The notes under the pieces: model-generated
Databases searched by the model: none
What the model was told of the DNA's origin: nothing
The model's input: only the letters and a program-made list of their open reading frames with translations
Program-made: the position numbers and the translations under genes
Source of the DNA: Neoechinorhynchus agilis
Taxonomy: Eukaryota; Acanthocephala
Direction of reading: 5' to 3'
Assembly (NCBI GenBank): GCA_051530055.1
Contig: CM121343.1
Span: 620,001 to 684,000 of the forward strand
DNA: 64,000 nucleotides
Shown: positions 19,943-31,574 of the stretch, piece after piece
Position numbering within the stretch: the first letter of the stretch is position 1
How the letters are laid out: every line of letters begins with the position of its first letter

Positions 19943-22900
19943 TTATAAACAATTGTCATACTTTCCGTCAGATTCATAATCCTTTTCTGTTTCATCCTCA
20001 TCGATGGTAGGAAAAGGAGCAGGTGGATTATTAACCTTATCATCCACGCCAACGACGCTGACGCATGCTTTATGATGTGATCCTCGGTTCGGTAGTGGTG
20101 ATGGATCCACTTCCGGACTTTGATCAGATAACCGCTGGTCGGACACATGCGATCCCATCCATGATTCTAGAGCACTATCTAGTGAATTTGCATTATCCTG
20201 CTGATCACCGATCATCTTCAGTTTCGCCATTGCTAAAATTATAGAGTACATACGGTTAATATTTTCAAACTCCACTCAGTGGCTACACACATAACTGATT
20301 GGTAAGTGGTCGAAATATCTTTAAGGTGACAGGGTCCTGCCCTCCTTGTAAAAGTTTCAAGGCTTCATTAAGTCCTTTTCCCCTAAGAGATATTCCATTA
20401 ATTGCAAGAATTCTATCTCCAATGTGAATGGCATTCGTCCTATAATCATAACGCATACGAGGAAATCAAAGACTAGAAAATACTGACCTATCAACCAATC
20501 CACCACTTGACAATCCCGATACAACGACGGGATCAAAAGGTTCATCAGGCGCTGAAATGGTTATACCAAGTGGTCCACCCTGCCTTTGAATTTCAACCGT
20601 ATACGTCACTCCCTGATCATTAAGATTGTCATCTATAATAAGGTATTTTTCGTATTGATTTCTCCACACAATCATTAGAATACCAGCAAAATATTCGTCC
20701 TTTCTAAGCTTCAGTCGCACAATCTCGCCGCAGCCGATGCTGGTTAATATATTGTGAATTTCACTGACCGGCATACCAAGCACTGAATGTTGATCAATTG
20801 CTAATAATCGATCACCGAGGTTGATCATTCCGCTCCTGATCGTGGATTAGTGTTCGCTTAAAAAAGAGAGGCAATTATACCTATGAGCAATACTTCCTTT
20901 CCTGACATCCGCAATCATTGGTGCTTCATCTGCCTGAGCGTTCTTAGGATCTAATTATTGGGTTCACGTATCTCTCTTTACCAATTTCCAATCAATACCT
21001 ACATATCATATTTAGACCGAGGTCGGAAGCCTTCTTTATTAATTTAACTTGGAAGACGCCTGATGATAAAGAAACGGACTCTACAAACGTGAACAGCTCA
21101 TGGGACGACTCACATCAGTAGCCGGAACTCACCTGCAACATCGAACTCAATTTCCAGGTTCATACGGGAACCTGATTCTTTTATGATTGATCGTGCATTG
21201 TCCAGACTTAAACCGCCAAGTCGTTGCCCGTTCACAGCGGTTACGCGATCACCAGCTTGAATAGAACAGCATCTTCTCAATGGATTTGACTTTTAACTTT
21301 ACAATAACAATAAATGAGCGTAAAAATCTACACATTCCACAGTCACACGACCACTAGAGGTCTATCGTTTGTTCTAGATCTTACTAAGCCGATTGGAGAA
21401 ACTCAGCGTAGCTTTAAAAAGTTGAAACCATATACATATTCTAAAGGCACAATTGAAAAGAATAAAATTGATTCTAAACATTTTACATATTAGTAAATAT
21501 TATAGCAGAAAATCACTATATTGTAAGGCATTAGCTGCCGCGCAGCTCGTAGTCTTGATATTCGAGAATTTGTTAAATTCTAAATAGGTCATTCTATTGT
21601 AAGGCATTTGTTGCAGAGATGAATAAAGGAATAGATCGAAATTATGAGTTTTGGCAAAAATCGAAAATTTTACGGCGATGCAGTCAAAAAAATTCAACAC
21701 TACAACTTAGTATTAATCTTTTTTTGCGATCACTAAAAAGCATTAGTATTAAAAGGGTTGTATATTTAAACTTCACGAGGAAGGGGGAATCTGACAAATC
21801 GGATCAACAATGGTTAACCACCATATTTAATAAAGGGAATCCCAACAAAATTGAATAAAAAGTCGACTAACTAAAGTAGTGTGTGTTAAATTTAAAGCGA
21901 ACAACAATTATATTAAAAGAGTGTTTTTCAAACGGGAACCAAAAATCGGTTAGTATTAATCTTTTTTTGAGATCACTAAAAAGCATTAGTATTAAAAGGG
22001 TTGTATATTTAAACTTCACGAGGAAGGGGGAATCTGACAAATCGGATCAACAATGGTTAACCACCATATTTAATAAAGGGAATCCCAACAAAATTGAATA
22101 AAGTCGACTAACTAAAGTAGTGTGTGTTAAATTTAAAGCGAACAACAATTATATTAAAAGAGTGTTTTTCAAACGGGAACCAAAAATCGGTTAGTATTAA
22201 TCTTTTTTTGAGATCACTAAAAAGCATTAGTATTAAAAGGGTTGTATATTTAAACTTCACGAGGAAGGGGGAATCTGACAAATCGGATCAACAATGGTTA
22301 ACCACCATATTTAATAAAGGGAATCCCAACAAAATTGAATAAAAAGTCGACTAACTAAAGTAGTGTGTGTTAAATTTAAAGCGAACAACAATTATATTAA
22401 AAGAGTGTTTTCAAATGGGAACCATAAGTCGGTTCATACAAATTCGATGGTCAATGATATGAGTGCGCAATGTCGGTTTTTTTGACGCTCACAAAGCAAA
22501 GTTGAACTTACGATGCGGCAGGTCCATCGGGATCCACATATCCGACGATAGGTGCGCTAGTCAGAGCACCAGTCAATGGACATGAGCCTTGTAAAGTAAA
22601 TCCGAAGTTTCCGGTGTTGTCGACTTGCAAACATATATTTGCAGTTTCGGTGTGGCATATTTGGGTGTTTAAAATCAGCGATTGAGGAGTAACGGCATAA
22701 GGCGATGCTAGGACAACAGAAGGTCTGAAACAAACCACTTTCGTGCAAATTATAGGCAGGGTACGTGAAGCGGAAAGGATTATTATATCAGTGTATAAGA
22801 TATTTAGAGAGAGAGCAACTCACTGAAACGCATGCTTCATGCATCACGACCGAGCACAGTGAGTGTTGTAACGGGGTTCATTACCAAAGCATATCGGATA

Positions 22901-24519
22901 AGGGGAGAAAGAGGGGAAATGCGCACTGATGAGCATACCTATAGCGTCGAGGGATCTCAATCGCATAGCCGATCTCATCTTGAACGATGTTGAAGAGTAT
23001 CGTATTAGACCGGGTGTTAGGTCGAACATCGATCTCGCTAGTTTGGGACAACCTAAGGGACGCAATTTTGTTTTGGCCAAAAACGAACACTACTAGAAAG
23101 TGTGCGTGTGTGTGTGTGTGAATGAGATCATCCCCATTTTCAGTATTGGCGAGGAAACCGGTGGAAAAGGAGCATGCTGTGCTGCTCTCAATGAGTGAAT
23201 GTGAGTGGTGCTGGTCGTGGTGTGCGTGAGCGATTAACAGCAATAGCGGCTGGCTTACCTGAGCGGATCAGTGAATGCGTTTTCGATCCACTATGTGGAA
23301 CCATTAGGTGACTTCCCAAATGAACACCCGCGCCTTTATCAAAAGCAAAGAGTTTTAGATGCGGAATTGAACACTTACTATCTCTGACCGTTTTGATGGC
23401 ACTGTTACAATAGGCATGTAATACTTGCGACTGCGGTGCTTGTGTTGGGAAATGCCTCTGATCAGAAAGAGCACTCCGTCGTGCCAAATTCGCATTTATC
23501 GGAAGAGATGCAACTTCTAATTTCACATTCTCAGATAATGTTGCGATTCGAAGTAGCCTCCTCGCTTCCTTAATAGAATTGTTGCCTTCCAGTAACTGAT
23601 TACCAATCGATAGCAATATATCTCCCACACGAATCGCACCACACCTATTCAATGCGTATGTGTTGTTGTTTTTGTGTGTGTAGTGAAATCAACAAATCGC
23701 CTGAAAGCAAACCTATCAGCAATACTGGCAGGTTTTACATAGTCGATCACAACAACGGATCTACTATTAATCCACCTTTGAACAACGCAAATCCCAATGG
23801 CCACATTGGCGGCTTTTTCGATCTCGACCAGCAAGGCAGCGCCAGTTGCCGAGCAGCTTATGGATTCTGGAAAAGAGCAAGCAAGGAAAATTTTATTGGT
23901 TAGCAATATGAAAATCACCTAGGAGCATAAGACATACCTACGTCATATTCGATCAATAATCTGACGGATATTGCGCCCAGCATTATGGTGTATAATTCGT
24001 CCGCGTCCATTACACTGATCCCATTAGCGGCAATGACCCGATCGCCCGTTTTTATTGAACCCTCCCTTAAAAAGTGAGGTGAGTACGAGAAAACTAGTTG
24101 ATTTCCTCCTTGGTTTGGGAACTCACATATCAGCAGGGCCGTTTGGCCGCACACTCGTGACATATACCCTCCGGCTTGTTGTAGCAGTAGCTGTTGAATT
24201 GGACGATTTGGCATCATTTTGAAAGAAGATTGCATTGCGCGCCACAAATCCGAATCCGGCATCATTTTGTTCCCTCGATAGGTATACTTCCAGTGTTTTT
24301 ACAGTTTCCTGACCGTTCAATGCTGTTACGGACGGAGAGGCATGATCCATAATTGGCGTGATCATCATCTTACTACAAATGGGATAATCGTATTCGACCT
24401 CGACCGTAAGAGGTACATTTATTTGCGTATATTTGATCATTTCCCCGATTTCATCATGACTTAACTCAGATTTACCATTGATCGAGACGATCACATCGTT
24501 CACCTCAAGACAATCACAC
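19943..24519 (-). CDS. GRIP-like multi-PDZ scaffold protein (PDZ1 second half to PDZ6), 5' end not found
   Basis: Homologue of glutamate-receptor-interacting protein, a cytoplasmic scaffold at synapses and junctions. Thirteen exons agree in phase: 24519-24127, 24065-23938, 23866-23713, 23644-23379, 23333-23259, 23092-22939, 22724-22512, 21275-21133, 21080-21003, 20950-20881, 20835-20488, 20439-20291, 20232-19943 (819 aa). The second half of PDZ1 is [19 protein letters not shown]2 has [15 protein letters not shown] and [15 protein letters not shown]3 has [22 protein letters not shown]4 has NFGFTLQG and [14 protein letters not shown]5 has [14 protein letters not shown] and [12 protein letters not shown]6 has [20 protein letters not shown] and [15 protein letters not shown], the closest match to GRIP. 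The 45 bp between exons 4 and 5 is in frame and could be retained. Vertebrate GRIP has a seventh PDZ; here an acidic tail ending YDNCL replaces it. The first exon(s) upstream of 24519 were not identified. Confidence 0.92.
21708..22428. repeat. tandem repeat, unit 241 bp, 3 copies, inside a GRIP-like intron
   Basis: Units start with TAGTATTAATCTTTTTTTG at 21710, 21952 and 22193, almost identical, separated by a shared GTCGACTAACTAAAGTAGTG spacer. The open frame of 72 codons seen in each is a by-product of identical copies. It lies in the intron between 22511 and 21276, the largest of the gene. Confidence 0.9.
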
Positions 24520-24529
24520 CTTAGAAAAA

Positions 24530-26700
24530 GTGTTTAAAAGCCCCGATGAAAGTCACACCTCTCGCTCTCTACCTTTCCGCTATCGAATTGGGTTTCAAGT
24601 GCAGAATCCTTGTTTTTCCATCCCTGCTACCTTTGAGAGCGATTTATGAGATGTTGTGACAAGCACTCCATCACTCAAGACGCACCTGATAGCGTCAGTC
24701 CAATCAGCGATTCTGCATCTCTTCGCATCAGTTGAACACTTGTTCTGCCTTTCTGCTGATAATGTTGTTGTTGTTGTTCTACGAAGGGTTTTTTCTTTGA
24801 GTACTAGACGATGGTTTCCAACACGAACGTACGTTGTTTCATGGACGCCGAGCGCCGTTTGCCCCCTCCTGCTCCTACCCACTTATGGCACAACATGACC
24901 TGTCGAAGGCCACTCAAAGCACTCGTCGTCGTCGCCGGCGCCGCCGCATGATTGATAGGAGGAGAAGAAGCTGTGGGCATATCGGTCTTCGTTACGGTAT
25001 CATGTACATTCTGAAAAAAAGACATGATTTAAGTGTCGGTGAATGAACAATTACTCTACTAGTCTGCCGCTCATTCGTTGCCGCCTCCCCTCGACTCTAT
25101 ATCTACCGTTTTATCTGCACACTAACAACAAATGCGCCACCACCACCACCACCGCCACCACCACTACGTTCGATGGCGGTGGAGACGGCCGTGTTCGTTT
25201 GGCGTGGCACTGGTTGCTAAGTGCTTCGTCTTCTTCTTTTCTATACAATCAAACATGTCTCCAAGAGAGAAGCCGCGGGGAGGAGGGGCAACACTCTCGG
25301 GGGGAGGGAGGGAAGAGGGGTTTGGGCTAGGCGTACACAGTGTGTGTGTGTGTGCACTTGTTAGATGGTACTTGTAAGCCGATACGCAGACGATTTCCAA
25401 GGAGAGTTTGAACGCGCATGAACCGAGACTGAAATCCTTCTGCTTTGTCAAGAAGCGTGTGCATTTCGCCTTCTAATGCTACATCTCCTCCTCCTCCTCC
25501 TCTTCCAAGCACAACGAGCGACACTTGCTCTCTCTCTCTCAATTGTCGTAGAATGCTCTTCGTATTGTGCGCCGTGGCACTCATCTTCCTCAAAATCCTG
25601 GCGCTTCCTCGGTATCAGTAAGTTCTTCTTTGTGTGTACATTCGACGTCCGAGAGGGAGATTATTGACAAAAAACCTACGGATCTGAGCCTCACTTCTAG
25701 AGCGACAGAACGTAAAGTTGAACCTGAAAGAGGAAAGGTGAATGACACGACGAGAGTTAAGTCGTGTTTTTTTAGGAAAACGTATCGCTACCACCGAGGG
25801 TCTTCTCCTCACCGTTGTGTATGCGCGTGTGTCGTTTGCCAGAATGGGCGGCCAAATATATAAATTGTAGAGGCGAGGAAGAGCACTTTGTGTGTGCTCC
25901 AGTAGTGTGAAGAAATCACTTAGATGGCAATATACGACGAAGAAATTCTTCAAAACGACATGACCAACCGGGAGGTTCGCGCTTCATGCGCAACACCTTA
26001 TGCAACATCCTTAGCTGAATGGAGAACCGCACACACACACACGAATACTTTTTGTCAATCCTCCGGGTCGTCGTCGCTTGATCGATATAAAAAGGTCAAC
26101 TCCAATGTTATTCGAGAAACGATCTTGTAGACGTTAAATACTTTTCAAAAGCAAGGAACCAGGATTATGCTAAAGACTTTTACATAATACACTGCGCGCA
26201 TTTCTCCATCGAATAAAGAAGCCTTGGTTAACCACACAAACCTTCATCACTCACTCACATTTCCGTATTTTCAAATCACTCACAGACTATATTGGCAACG
26301 GCGTTCAACAACAAACCACCAGCGTACGCACCTACCACCACGACTAGTTCTCCAGCAACAGCACTCAGTCATTTCCCCAGCAGCTTCGATTATAAGCGCA
26401 TAAAGTTGGCTAACTGTAGATCAGCTATTGTTTATTTATCCTTTGCGAGAGACAAGGATGATTTATTTGGCAACCACACACAAAACCACTAACAATTCAT
26501 AACGAAATCGAGGCGACTTTCCGCAACTAGTCCAAAAACGCAAATTTAGATAAACGTGCAAAATACCTGAAAATAAGCCAAGATTGCTCAAATAATCGCA
26601 AAACACACACCACTCCGCAATCGACGACCCACAAATTACACTTAAAAAAACGCGAACTGTTTCAAAACAACGGCGCAATTCTACTTTCTTTACAATCTAA
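24530..26700. other. GRIP-like 5' region, low-complexity, gene content unresolved
   Basis: The missing start of PDZ1 should lie here or further upstream, but no PDZ-like half domain was recognised. One minus-strand candidate exon runs from an acceptor (TTTTTTTCAG) near 25006 to about 24893 (VHDTVTKTDMPTASSPPIN). Microsatellites are frequent: (CAC)n at about 25135-25165, G/A-rich at 25260-25320, GT at 25340, CTC at 25480-25505, and CA at 26028-26042. Open frames through these are not convincing. Confidence 0.3.
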
Positions 26701-26749
26701 ACTAGTTCATTTCCTTTCACATTATCTTGTACTTTAATAAGTCTCAAGT

Positions 26750-27065
26750 ATGAGTGACAGATTGTAGATAATTGTCAGAGTCTCCATTTTCATTCTATCC
26801 AACAAAAGATGTCCGAATTATCAGTACCCAATATAATTCCCAGCCAGTGTATATATAAACGAAAATCGCGGATAAAAGAAATGAAACTTCGGTATGTATC
26901 GGAAGGGAATGCAAAAATTAAAAACCAATATACTTTTATTGCATATAAAATGCTACCTATTACGCAGTCAAATTATTATTGTTATTGTTGCACCAATAAC
27001 TTGATTCGTATTGATCTCGATTTAGTTTTTGTGGTTCTATTGGAGACAAATGAGACTTTGTAAAG
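26750..27065 (+). other. doubtful open frame of 84 codons
   Basis: An ATG at 26809 opens 84 codons (MSELSVPNIIPSQ...) with no family likeness and AT-driven codon choice. Probably not a gene. Confidence 0.15.
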
Positions 27066-27072
27066 ATGTTCA

Positions 27073-27184
27073 TTTACTTTTTTTTAAAGCGAATTATAAT
27101 ATTTGATAATTTTTGGCTCTCGCGTAGGCCTTCTGCAAAATAGATAAATCAAATATTATAATTCGCTATAAAAAAAGTAAAAAT
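27073..27184. repeat. short palindromic MITE-like element
   Basis: The left arm (TTTACTTTTTTTTAAAGCG, AATTATAATATTTGAT) is repeated as its reverse complement at 27146-27184, about 33 bp per arm, around a 40 bp loop. No coding capacity. Confidence 0.75.
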
Positions 27185-27189
27185 ACGAG

Positions 27190-27894
27190 ATCCTTTATAG
27201 TCCGTGTCCTGATTCCAAAATCATACAATATTTAAAGGCGTATTGAAATTATAATTTTATATATTTAAGATACGCCACACTAAAATAATACAAGTATTTC
27301 TGACTGTCTGTGAAAATTAATTGAATCTAAAGTTTCTAAAAAGTATTTATTGCGACCAATTATGAAAAGCAAGAATAAAATTGGTGATTAAGAAACGTTA
27401 AAAACCCACAGAATTTTGTTCAATGCGTATAAACTCTTAAGCCGAGCGGAAACATACTATTAGGTTTGAAATATTATCTAAAAATTGTAGACTTAACATG
27501 AAATCAAAAAGCTCTTCCAAGTAAAACTCCAAAAAGCAAATCTGAAGTTTTAGTTTCATATTCAAAAAACCGGTGATTTCATCCCAAACTGGTTGTTTTG
27601 GCTCGTTTATAAAAATTTATTTTCGGTATTCGTATACAGAAAATGCACAAAAAACGTGAAGAAAACTCTTCAGTTTACATTAGGATATTTCTACATAAAA
27701 CGAATACCTTCGCATTATTAGAAAACCTGATCAAACGGAAACCAGCAAGTTACAAAAGCAATCGAAGTCATTTCAGATTAGAATTATGGTTCTAAATTAA
27801 AGAAATTGAAGATATTCGCGAAATCAAAATCTTAAGGAAAAGGGCGAATTAAAACGAAAAAGTATTTTTTGACAGATATAGCACAACCCCCACC
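27190..27894. other. AT-rich spacer
   Basis: No gene or repeat recognised. Confidence 0.35.
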
Positions 27895-28932
27895 AGATTT
27901 CAATTTACTAATTTAAAAACCGATATTCCACGTCGGATAATTCCGGCATTTCTCCAAGGTTTGTCATTATTTGTAAAGGAAATTACAAGTTCAAACCATG
28001 ACAATCCTTGGAGAAATGTCGGAAATAAATTAGTCACTGTCGTTTAAATTACTATTTTCCCAAAATAAATGATTTCTTTTATACGTTGACTGTATTTTCA
28101 ACATGAAAATTATTGTTATCGAAAACGATATTGATTTTCCTTAGCTGAAACATTTAAAATGATTGTTTTAAAGAAATCGATTTCTGTCGATCCCGAGAAA
28201 TACAAAAAGTATTATGCCTATCTTTTTTATCGCAAACTGCTTTTAATTTCTACCTTCAGTAAATCTTATCCGTCTAAATGAACTTTTAATCATTACAATA
28301 AAAACGTTTGGCGTTATTTGCCCAAATGAATTTTATCGGCCGAAAAGATATTTCCTTTTGGTAGTTATACCACCTCCCCTTGGAGATTTGAATTGACTAA
28401 TTTAAAAACCGATATTCCACGTCGGATAATTCCGGCATTTCTCCAAGGTTTGTCATTATTTGTAAAGGAAATTACAAGTTCAAACCATGACAATCCTTGG
28501 AGAAATGTCGGAAATAAATTAGTCACTGTCGTTTAAATTACTATTTTCCCAAAATAAATGATTTCTTTTATACGTTGACTGTATTTTCAACATGAAAATT
28601 ATTGTTATCGAAAACGATATTGATTTTCCTTAGCTGAAACATTTAAAATGATTGTTTTAAAGAAATCGATTTCTGTCGATCCCGAGAAATACAAAAAGTA
28701 TTATGCCTATCTTTTTTATCGCAAACTGCTTTTAATTTCTACCTTCAGTAAATCTTATCCGTCTAAATGAACTTTTAATCATTACAATAAAAACGTTTGG
28801 CGTTATTTGCCCAAATGAATTTTATCGGCCGAAAAGATATTTCCTTTTGGTAGTTATACCACCTCCCCTTACAGATTTGAATTGACTAATTTAAAAACCG
28901 ATATTCCACGTCGGATAATTCCGGCATTTATC
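27895..28932. repeat. near-identical tandem duplication, unit 489 bp, 2.1 copies
   Basis: ACCGATATTCCACGTCGG recurs at exactly 489 bp spacing (27919, 28408, 28897). Units are nearly identical, implying recent duplication; a third copy is cut after about 60 bp. Each unit has an internal imperfect inverted repeat (CATTTCTCCAAGGTTTGTCA against TGACAATCCTTGGAGAAATG). A diverged single piece lies at about 40085-40165. Confidence 0.9.
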
Positions 28933-28934
28933 TG

Positions 28935-30110
28935 CCAAAAAATAAAGTTTCCTAAAGAAAATGGACGAATAATTGGCAAATGAAAATAACGGGAGAATAA
29001 AAAAGATTTGTGGATCCGACGCAAAATAACCTTCAGTGGATCAAATTTTTACTCGCTATTTAAACCAATCACAGTGCAAAGTTCACGGTCAAAATCAACG
29101 TACCGAATGGGTTCACTGCGAATTAAAAGTTCAATTGGAAAGAAAATCCTGACAGCTATTGGAGGAAAATTCTTTCGATTAAAAACCGTGTCTTCACTTA
29201 GATCGTTGGACAGTGATAAGTTCAAAATTAATAAAAAAAAGGGACTTTTAAATATCTTTGATATATAGGTCAGTTCAGAATAGGGAATTTTTTTATGATT
29301 TTAAAAACACTGAACGTTTTGAGCTTGTTTGAAGAATAAAAAAGATGGTATTTTAAGAAGCCGAGTTTGCATCTCCATTGAAATCGACGAGTTGAAAGTG
29401 TGAGTTTTTTAAACTACGTACACTAAAAATCTGCTAAATGAATTATGTTAACTTTTAATTGATTCAATTCTACCAAAATAAAAAGCACTCTTGTTGATTC
29501 TCAGCATTTTCAATGATGCTTCTGTATAAACAATTGTGGAAATTAGCGTTCTTTAAAGATAAATTACCTCAAAGTTAATTTTAGTATAATGACGGCCATT
29601 ATTTTAATGCCAGAATATTCCTAATCCCCATGAATGCTTTATAAAGAACCAATAATTGATGATCTACGAACAATCATCGTTCTTGATTGCAAATTTAACC
29701 TTCCATTTCAAAAACAGCAAAAAGATCATCAATATGCTCCATTGATTTATAGTGCCGAAAATATTAGCCAACAGGACACATATTGACTTCAATTTAAGTG
29801 ATCAGAATCGTTCATTGGGCAATAGTCGTACAACCATACTCACAATTCTATGTAGATCGTTCAAATGTTCATTTTGATCAGGATGCAAATTGCGGGGAAA
29901 TCTTAACACGAGATTATTACGGGGTTGCCATAGCAACATCGCTGGCCCTCGAGATGGCTCCAAACCGAGTTATCTTTAATTCGGTTGGTTGCTGAAAGCA
30001 TGATTTTTATGAAAAGTAGGGATTCGGGACAAGTGGATTAATTGTGCGATCGCGGATTTATGAACGCTCGATCAAAGTTCAAAATCATTCGCAGCACAAC
30101 TGTGTTTGTC
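28935..30110. other. spacer, no gene recognised
   Basis: Short open frames (29008-29268, 29798-29995) start with TTG or GTG and have no family likeness. Confidence 0.35.
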
Positions 30111-31274
30111 TCAGTGATCAATACTGGTATCTCCTTGACAGAATATGCTTTCCTCTTCACAGTTCGCGTCATCGTCATTTGGACCAGCAGCCGGATCAGG
30201 TATAAAGAGCACAAGTGATCGCTCAGTGGTTACTAGGGTCCCGTCCGAGGCTAAAGATGGCTCTCTGGATGAGTTTACAATCTCTATATGCCCAGTGGTT
30301 CCCAACAGCCTTCGTACATAATTGATTAGACATTCAATGTGATGGATGCGTAGATGGGATTCGGCGATCGGATCGGTCGCATTTTTCCGTATGTGCGTTG
30401 ATTCGATTCGGTTCAATAGGTGATAGAGGGCAGTTACAACATCAGGTTCAAAATGACCACTTATACTGTTCATTGTCAACTGTGAAAAAGAGCCTCAAAG
30501 CACACAAAAAGCCGAGAATGAACAGTTTAGATGAATGAGCTTTAACGCCAATAGGATCCATGCATCCAGATCTCTAGGGAAAGCCAAAGCACAATAGGAA
30601 GAAGAGAATCGTCTTTGTTGAGACCTAGCATGTCGCAGAAATCCCAATAAAAGCAATAAACGGTTCCTAATTGATCCTGTCGGTTGAAGGACAAACGGTT
30701 TTCGTTTTGCTACACTCAATGGAAGAGCGGCGGCGTTCGGGCACCTAGTCACAGCTTCGTCTTCGGCAAATTGATGATCCAATTGAAGGCACACAAACGC
30801 GGACATGGATGCATAATGAGCCGCGCTGCCACAATTCGACACATTCGGATATTCGACGTATCTGAGTGTAGTGCCAATCTCCCATGCACTTTTCGAGAAT
30901 CTATCGAGCCGCCCGGATAAAATCTCAACCGTAAAATAAAATATGGCTCGGGCGCATTCATTCTCGAGATATCTCTCTTCGCTGCATGGTATATCCAAAT
31001 TACCTTCGCCGTATTTAAGAACAATATGGAGAAGAAGAAGAGCACGGTTATATGCAACCGCCTGATAATATTCAAGGCATCCCGAAAAGTAATGGCCAAT
31101 CAAATCAGCCAATTCGTCAATTGGTTCACTTTCCATCATATCAGGAAAATCCTTGAGAGCCTTGCCGGTTGGCTGTTGCGTATTTTTAAGTGCTCCCGAA
31201 AATAATGAGTTCGGCAGAATGAAATCTTGATGATTTGCCGAATAAGTATCGACATCGTCCTCCGATTTCACCAT
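30111..31274 (-). CDS. unrecognised protein, probably two or three exons
   Basis: Two open frames on the minus strand, 31274-30495 (from ATG, MVKSEDDVDTYSANHQ) and 30479-30111, are probably one gene. The first is rich in helices (DELADLIGHYFSGCLEYYQA, YNRALLLLHIVLKYGEG, ENECARAIFYFTVEILSGR), with an ending LLLLLGFLRHAR followed by a consistent 51 bp in-frame intron candidate (GTCTCAACAA...CCCTAG). The second begins ...TMNSISGHFEPDVVTALYHL and ends acidic. The join at 30495-30479 would need a very short intron (about 24 bp), so the model there is unsettled. Helical repeats suggest a protein-interaction fold. No family recognised. Confidence 0.55.
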
Positions 31275-31574
31275 ATTTGATGTTTGATTAACCTCCTCGT
31301 CTTTATATGCATCCGATGGGATTCAGGGGATCTCTCAAAACCTTTCGATAAATTACAGATTTCGTTCCAACCAGAATAATCAACAAAAATTGTCATCAAT
31401 AATCAGTGCAATAAAAGGGTACAAAGTATATCCATATATCCAAGAGACAGACGTTGCGAAATCAAGATTCAAACTTCTTTTAAGGCGCAAGAGGGCATTT
31501 AAAGTTGAACGAATCTTTCAAAGCAACTACAGCTAAAAAACTCCAATACGACCTAGTATTTTGTCGCCAATGAG
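31275..31574. other. spacer upstream of unrecognised gene
   Basis: Likely promoter side of the 30.1-31.3 kb gene; nothing specific seen. Confidence 0.3.

Noticed and set aside
21619-22342. Three identical open frames of 72 codons
   Set aside because: Created by the 241 bp tandem array inside an intron on the other strand.
25043-25600. Pro/His/Gly-rich open frames on both strands
   Set aside because: They run through CAC, CTC and GT microsatellites; no splice or family support.
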